Source: an uncultured Desulfobacterales bacterium (lineage in GTDB: Bacteria > Desulfobacterota > Desulfobacteria > Desulfobacterales > UBA11574). Taken from it: a DNA stretch of 7,549 nucleotides. The translations under genes were made by a program, and so were the position numbers. The stretch lies in NCBI GenBank assembly GCA_937925895.1, contig CALANC010000116.1, forward strand, positions 1 to 7,549, read 5' to 3'. Below are positions 5,282 through 7,549 of the stretch, one piece after another. Positions within the stretch are counted from its first letter, which is position 1; every line of letters begins with the position of its first letter. The notes beneath the pieces were generated by a model, which saw nothing but the letters and a program-made list of their open reading frames with translations, was not told the DNA's origin and did not search any database.

Positions 5282-5842
5282 TTACAATTTACAGATGGTT
5301 TCGTCACAGGGACAGCTTCCGTCCACCTCAAATGCATAGAGGATTCTGGATTCCATTTCAGCCTGTTCAGGCGAAATTGGATAAAATTGAGCTACAGCAA
5401 TACGATCGACAAGTTCATCTCTAGCTGGTAGTGAATCAAGACCGGATGAGATCATCCTGCCCGTCGCACCCTCTATAATATCTGCATCTTCACCGTTCGT
5501 AACAACGACAAACGGAACCTGATAGGGTGTTACAAGTCTCGATACGGCAATCGCGGGACGGTGTCGGGTCACCAAGGAGCCGGGGCCATATTTTAAAATC
5601 ATACAGATTCTACCGGACAGGTTGATTTTGTAATCTATCTTAATAATCGCTTTTTTGTTTTCAACTGCTACAAGAAGTTCATATCGAGGCTCAATATCGT
5701 TTTTTAAAAACCCTTTATGGTTCACAAGCAGACGGGCCAGTTTTTGCCTGTACCTCTCGTCATGAGTGTCCTGAATTGTTTTACCGGTAATAAAATCCAC
5801 CAGTTCACCGAGTATGAGATGATGTCCTTGTGTTATTTCCAT
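5282..5842 (-). CDS. Small HsdR N-terminal-domain-like protein (PD-(D/E)xK-related)
   Basis: The 186-residue protein resembles stand-alone versions of the type I restriction enzyme R-subunit N-terminal domain (HSDR_N_2 type). Recognisable parts are GKTIQDTHDERYRQKLARLL (20-39), the strand pair EPRYELLVAVENKKAIIKID (51-70), MILKYGPGSL (81-90) and PYQVPFVVVTNGEDADI (106-122). Asp70 and Lys84 sit where a PD-(D/E)xK nuclease has its Asp and Lys, but the acidic residue two before the Lys is Ile82, so the site looks degenerate and cleavage is doubtful. The C-terminus has CPC and a further Cys (177, 179, 184), which could bind metal. No helicase, HsdM or HsdS gene is nearby. The ATG at 5842 lies two codons after an in-frame stop; the only GGAGG is 16 nt upstream, which is rather far. 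It is first in a unit with the deaminase. Confidence 0.75.
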   Translation of the reverse strand: MEITQGHHLILGELVDFITGKTIQDTHDERYRQKLARLLVNHKGFLKNDIEPRYELLVAVENKKAIIKIDYKINLSGRICMILKYGPGSLVTRHRPAIAVSRLVTPYQVPFVVVTNGEDADIIEGATGRMISSGLDSLPARDELVDRIAVAQFYPISPEQAEMESRILYAFEVDGSCPCDETICKL

Positions 5843-5999
5843 TGGTGTTTATCTTAAACCTCCGTGGCCCGGATATTTCATTAAGTTTTTTAGCTTGCGC
5901 GTGAAATTCGAGCTAGTAAATCATAAAAGAAGGTTTATAAGATGTAAAGCGTCAATTACTTCTTTACAATTTACTGAGTCTGTTGATAACTGTTGTATT
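5843..5999. promoter_or_regulatory. Divergent intergenic region
   Basis: These 157 nt separate the divergently transcribed HsdR-N-like gene (minus) and dGTPase-like gene (plus), so both promoters probably lie here. A candidate plus-strand promoter is TTTACA (5963-5968) with GATAAC (5985-5990, 16-nt gap) or ATAACT (17-nt gap). That would start transcription within a few bases of the ATG at 6000. TAGCT/AGCTA (5891-5895, 5911-5915) is a weak inverted repeat. No certain operator was recognised. Confidence 0.35.
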
Positions 6000-7055
6000 A
6001 TGAAAATCCGAGAAGAATTTGAGAAACGGGAAAGGGGTTTTATTTCTCCTTTTGGCTGCATTAGCGCCGAATCTCGTGGTCGAATGAAAGAAGAAGAATC
6101 ATGTCCTATAAGAACCGCTTTTCAGGTGGACAGAGATCGAATCGTTTATTCCAATGCATTCAGGAGGTTAAAATACAAAACCCAAGTGTTTCTATCCCCT
6201 TTGGGCGACCAGTACAGAACCCGTCTTACACATACCCTTGAAGTGGCTGAAATAGCAAGAACCATAGCACGTGCGATGCGTCTTAACGAAGATTTGGTAG
6301 AAGCCATTGCCCTGGCCCATGACCTGGGGCATACCCCCTTCGGTCATGGCGGCGAAACAGCGCTTAAAGAGATATATTCACTGGAGTTTGCCCACAAAGA
6401 ACAGAGCTTACGTGTTGTTGATGTTTTGGAAAATAACGGTCAGGGGCTTAATCTAACATATGAGGTGCGGGATGGAATTGTAAAACACTCCAAAGGTTAT
6501 GGCAAGATTATTCCTGAAGATCCAGATGAGCAGGCCTTCACCATTGAAGGGAATATCGTAAGGATTGCTGATATAATGGCTTATCTCAATCATGACCTGG
6601 ACGATGCCATACGAAGCGGTGTAATAAGCCCGGAACAAATACCTGATTCATGCGTTAAGATTCTTGGTCGAACGCATTCAGAACGTGCAAATACGATGAT
6701 AAGAGATCTGGTATATTCAACTTATGTTAAAGACGAAAAGTTGTTTCTGCATATGAGCGATGTCGTTTATTCAACCATGACCGAACTGAGGCAGTTTCTT
6801 TATGATAATGTGTATCGGTCATTGGAAGTCCATAACGAATTTGTCAAAGCCAAGAAAATCTTGTCCGAGCTATACACCCGTTTTTTGGGAGACGATACGT
6901 TGCTTAAAAGAGAGCTGGAGAATATAGAGATGTCGGGATGTAGTTATCACGGCCAGTCAAAAGAAAGGGTTGTATGTGATTTGATCGCAAGCCTCACAGA
7001 CCGACACGCGTTGACCCTCTATGAGAAAATTTTTTTCCCTTCGCCACAGTTTTAA
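6000..7055 (+). CDS. HD-domain dGTP triphosphohydrolase-like protein
   Basis: Members of this family hydrolyse dGTP or other dNTPs to nucleoside and triphosphate, affecting the cytoplasmic dNTP pool. The 351-residue product shows the standard order: N-terminal SRGR and IRTAFQVDRDRIVYSNAFRR (37-56), KTQVFLSPLGDQYRTRLTHT with metal ligand His78, HDLGHTPFGHGGE with His107-Asp108, His111 and His116, and the last HD-site residue Asp191 in VRIADIMAYLNHDLDDA. The end, LTDRHALTLYEKIFFP, is also typical. The frame extends upstream to a TTG at 5895, but the added 35 residues look non-conserved; MKIREEFEKRE at 6000 matches the usual family start. No Shine-Dalgarno precedes 6000, so translation may begin on a very short leader. 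Substrate preference cannot be judged from sequence. A Cys-rich gene begins 2 nt after the stop. Confidence 0.93.
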   Translation: MKIREEFEKRERGFISPFGCISAESRGRMKEEESCPIRTAFQVDRDRIVYSNAFRRLKYKTQVFLSPLGDQYRTRLTHTLEVAEIARTIARAMRLNEDLVEAIALAHDLGHTPFGHGGETALKEIYSLEFAHKEQSLRVVDVLENNGQGLNLTYEVRDGIVKHSKGYGKIIPEDPDEQAFTIEGNIVRIADIMAYLNHDLDDAIRSGVISPEQIPDSCVKILGRTHSERANTMIRDLVYSTYVKDEKLFLHMSDVVYSTMTELRQFLYDNVYRSLEVHNEFVKAKKILSELYTRFLGDDTLLKRELENIEMSGCSYHGQSKERVVCDLIASLTDRHALTLYEKIFFPSPQF

Positions 7056-7057
7056 CC

Positions 7058-7549
7058 ATGGGCTCACCACTTAAAACAAGACCTTTCCTAACCGGGAGCC
7101 ATCACAACCCGAAGCGCTACGCCGATTTTTTAAGCCGGTTACAGTCAATATATGCATCCATGGATCAAAGGTACCAACAATTGGCCGATTACTATGCTTT
7201 TAATTGCACAGGATGCGAAGACAATTGTTGCTCTACACGTTTTTACCATTACACACTTTTGGAATACCTTTATGTTATGGAGGGGTACATTGATCTAAAG
7301 CAGAAAAAAAGAGAAGATGTGAAGCGAAAAGCTTTGGAGGTATGCCAACAATCAGAGCAGGCCGATGATAGAGGCTTGCCCGTGAACTTGATGTGCCCCC
7401 TGAATTATCGTGGTTTATGCTTAATTTACGAATATCGTCCTATGATATGCCGATTACACGGGATTTCTCACGAACTTCATATTCCCGGTCGAGATACGGT
7501 TTATGGTTCAGGCTGTGAAGATTTTACCCGACAGAGCCGAGGAAAACAG
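7058..7549 (+). CDS. YkgJ-type CxxCxxxCC cluster protein (partial, 3' end outside window)
   Basis: The frame runs 164 codons from ATG 7058 to the window edge without a stop. The YkgJ family is thought to bind zinc or an iron-sulfur cluster through conserved cysteines; its biochemical role is poorly known. Here Cys50, Cys53, Cys57 and Cys58 form the first cluster (NCTGCEDNCCS). A second part has MCPLNYRGLC followed by IYEYRPMICRLHG, the typical Y-x-x-RP-x-x-CR signature. One more Cys follows in GSGCEDF. The start lies 2 nt after the dGTPase-like stop with no separate Shine-Dalgarno, so translational coupling is likely; a second ATG at 7160 (MDQRYQQL) is an alternative start that keeps all cysteines. 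Many family members end within a few tens of residues after the last motif. Confidence 0.88.
   Translation, partial: MGSPLKTRPFLTGSHHNPKRYADFLSRLQSIYASMDQRYQQLADYYAFNCTGCEDNCCSTRFYHYTLLEYLYVMEGYIDLKQKKREDVKRKALEVCQQSEQADDRGLPVNLMCPLNYRGLCLIYEYRPMICRLHGISHELHIPGRDTVYGSGCEDFTRQSRGKQ

Noticed and set aside
5868..5878. CCCGGATATTT shared with the minus strand just after rplT (2980-2970)
   Set aside because: An 11-base match between two places in 7.5 kb, counting both strands, is expected by chance.
5895..5999. TTG start and 35-residue extension of the dGTPase-like gene
   Set aside because: The extension looks unlike the family and lies in the divergent promoter region; the family's usual N-terminus begins at ATG 6000.

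Overview
The window looks like chromosomal DNA from a Gram-negative bacterium of moderate G+C. The protein sequences resemble those of sulfate-reducing Desulfobacterota (former Deltaproteobacteria); that placement rests on family resemblance only, without a database search. No tRNA, rRNA, CRISPR array or transposase gene was seen.

Positions 1-4343, minus strand, carry the translation operon infC-rpmI-rplT-pheS-pheT, read right to left. It encodes initiation factor IF-3, ribosomal proteins L35 and L20, and both subunits of phenylalanyl-tRNA synthetase; pheT runs off the left edge. infC has no ATG, GTG, TTG or CTG in frame ahead of its conserved N-terminal domain. A very strong Shine-Dalgarno sequence lies 7 nt before an ATA codon, so it very probably uses a rare AUA start, as E. 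coli infC uses AUU. Three spacers of 120-142 nt inside the operon (infC/rpmI, rpmI/rplT, rplT/pheS) contain inverted repeats that could be RNA control elements; the infC-rpmI hairpin is a candidate for L20 autoregulation.

Positions 4344-4769 hold no convincing gene. They contain a 178-bp MITE-like element with near-perfect 15-bp terminal inverted repeats, ending 11 bp upstream of the infC Shine-Dalgarno. Beyond it lie two more inverted repeats and an exact 13-bp tandem duplication. The infC promoter must lie in or beyond this element.

Positions 4770-5842, minus strand, hold a two-gene unit: a small protein resembling the HsdR N-terminal domain, followed 11 nt later by a TadA-like zinc deaminase. 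A divergent 157-nt spacer separates it from the plus-strand pair at 6000-7549: an HD-domain dGTPase-like protein, then, after 2 nt, a Cys-rich YkgJ-type protein cut by the right edge.

Most of the window is conserved housekeeping sequence. The parts that deserve attention are the infC start, the mobile-element remnant in the infC leader, the RNA structures between operon genes, and the less well understood proteins on the right.
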